Of a DNA stretch of 64,000 bases, positions 63,343 to 64,000 are shown in pieces (position 1 is the first letter of the stretch; every line of letters begins with the position of its first letter). The notes under the pieces are model-generated. The model was not told the DNA's origin and searched no databases. It saw only the letters and a program-made list of their open reading frames with translations. The DNA comes from Pseudomonas sp. ANT_J12 (GTDB lineage: Bacteria; Pseudomonadota; Gammaproteobacteria; Pseudomonadales; Pseudomonadaceae), in the NCBI RefSeq assembly GCF_008370045.1, contig NZ_VOBN01000007.1:124001-188000 (forward strand), given 5' to 3'. Position numbers and translations under genes: made by a program.

Positions 63343-63669
63343 CGCTGTAGGAGCAAAGCTTGTTCGCGATAGCGGTCTTACAGTCGACATGGATGTTGAA
63401 TGCACCGGCCTCTTCGCGGGCAAGCCTTGCTCCTACAGGTTGGCGTCGAACGTGATATAGCGAACGACGCGTCGAACGCGATATTGCGCATGGCACGGAC
63501 CTGTAGGAGCGAGCGGTGCGACGATTCGACTTGCCCGCGAAAGCGTCCGAACAGACAACACAGAACCATCAAGGGAACAGATTTTGCTGTCAGATGTGAT
63601 CGGCGCCATTGCGTCGGCGTCATTACTGGCTCAATTTAGCGTCATCGCCTCGGAAGGCCCTCGCACTTC
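63343..63669. other. Intergenic region with REPIN remnants
   Basis: A 327-base gap. It holds a type B REPIN (63345-63439) and a single damaged type B unit (about 63500-63545) with an inserted GAGCGGTGCGACGATTCGA stretch in place of the normal centre. The rest should hold the promoter of the next gene. No gene seen. Confidence 0.6.
63345..63439. repeat. REPIN type B, long-centre form
   Basis: CTGTAGGAGCAAAGCTTGTT and an inverted GCGGGCAAGCCTTGCTCCTA arm with a centre resembling the 25.35-25.68 kb array (GACATGGATGTTGAATG). Confidence 0.87.
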
Positions 63670-64000
63670 ATGTCATCGACCCCATTCAGTCAGTCTCTGC
63701 GTCGCCTCTGGGCGCTGGATAAATTCAGTTACAGCGTAAGGGTGTTTATCGCCCTGACCGGCAGCATGGCCGTCTGTTGGTACCAGGATGAAATGGGGCT
63801 GTTGATCCCGTTGTTCCTGGGCATCATCGCCAGCGCCCTGGCCGAGACCGACGACAGTTGGCAGGGCCGCCTCAACGCGCTGGCCGTGACGCTGGTGTGT
63901 TTCAGCATCGCCGCGTTCTCGGTCGAATTGCTGTTCCCCTACCCCATCATCTTCATCATCGCCCTGGCCCTGGCCGCGTTCGGCCTGACCATGCTCGGTG
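63670..64000 (+). CDS. yccS: YccS family membrane protein, N-terminal part (cut by window edge)
   Basis: The first 110 residues of a YccS/YhfK-type protein: MSSTPFSQSLRRLWALDKFS followed by four hydrophobic segments (from about 25, 42, 70 and 92). GLLIPLFLGIIASALAETDD matches the E. coli YccS N-terminal region. Members belong to the fusaric-acid-resistance-like/aromatic acid exporter superfamily and are inner membrane proteins. The gene runs off the right edge, so full length and C-terminal domain cannot be judged. Confidence 0.85.
   Translation, partial: MSSTPFSQSLRRLWALDKFSYSVRVFIALTGSMAVCWYQDEMGLLIPLFLGIIASALAETDDSWQGRLNALAVTLVCFSIAAFSVELLFPYPIIFIIALALAAFGLTMLG

Overview
The window is a stretch of Pseudomonas chromosome, most likely from the P. 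fluorescens group. The protein sequences, the gene order (which follows the P. aeruginosa PA5371-PA5415 choline/glycine-betaine/carnitine region as I remember it), the high GC content and the many REP/REPIN repeats with a REP-associated tyrosine transposase (RAYT) all point there. No rRNA, tRNA, CRISPR array, prophage or plasmid functions were seen.

Layout. 1-1.6 kb: end of an ECF sigma factor gene, its anti-sigma partner, and a small secreted Cys-rich protein gene lying between two identical terminators. 1.6-10.7 kb (minus strand): glyA-soxB-soxD-soxA-soxG-purU-fdhA, which turns sarcosine into glycine and handles the released C1 units. 11-14.7 kb: TraX-like membrane protein, low-specificity threonine aldolase, a RAYT between two near-identical repeats, and an SDR. 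14.8-17.5 kb: divergent gbcB/gbcA (glycine betaine demethylase). 17.6-24.4 kb (minus): an accessory unit of a GMC-oxidoreductase/alpha-beta-hydrolase fusion, a membrane di-haem cytochrome c and a metallophosphoesterase. 24.4-25.7 kb: a non-coding region with DnaA-box-like sites repeated at 182, 182 and 161 bp, followed by three tandem REPINs. 25.7-34.1 kb (minus): M19 peptidase homologue, DUF5943 protein, dgcA, dgcB, ETF alpha and beta (dimethylglycine demethylation), and a GNAT. 34.3-36 kb: LprI-like protein, a RelE/HTH toxin-antitoxin pair, and a DUF3010 protein. 36-42.1 kb: cdhR divergent from caiX-cdhC-cdhA-cdhB-gamma-butyrobetaine dioxygenase (carnitine catabolism). 42.5-49.4 kb: small unknown protein, gbdR, serine dehydratase, cbcXWV transporter. 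49.6-56 kb: betT divergent from betI-betB-betA. 56.2-64 kb: a TldD/PmbA pair, an MFS exporter, DbpA helicase, a BaiN/HI0933 flavoprotein, and the start of a YccS-like protein.

How it works together: choline enters by BetT or CbcXWV and is oxidised by BetA and BetB to glycine betaine. Gamma-butyrobetaine and carnitine are also converted to glycine betaine, by the dioxygenase and CdhABC. GbcAB, DgcAB/ETF and SoxBDAG remove the three methyl groups in turn to give glycine. FdhA and PurU deal with formaldehyde and formyl-THF, GlyA makes serine, and SdaB makes pyruvate. GbdR, CdhR and BetI are the local regulators.

The least explained parts are the GMC-hydrolase/cytochrome/phosphoesterase unit, the periodic DnaA-box array, the M19 homologue that lacks canonical metal ligands, and the way REPINs sit against stop codons.
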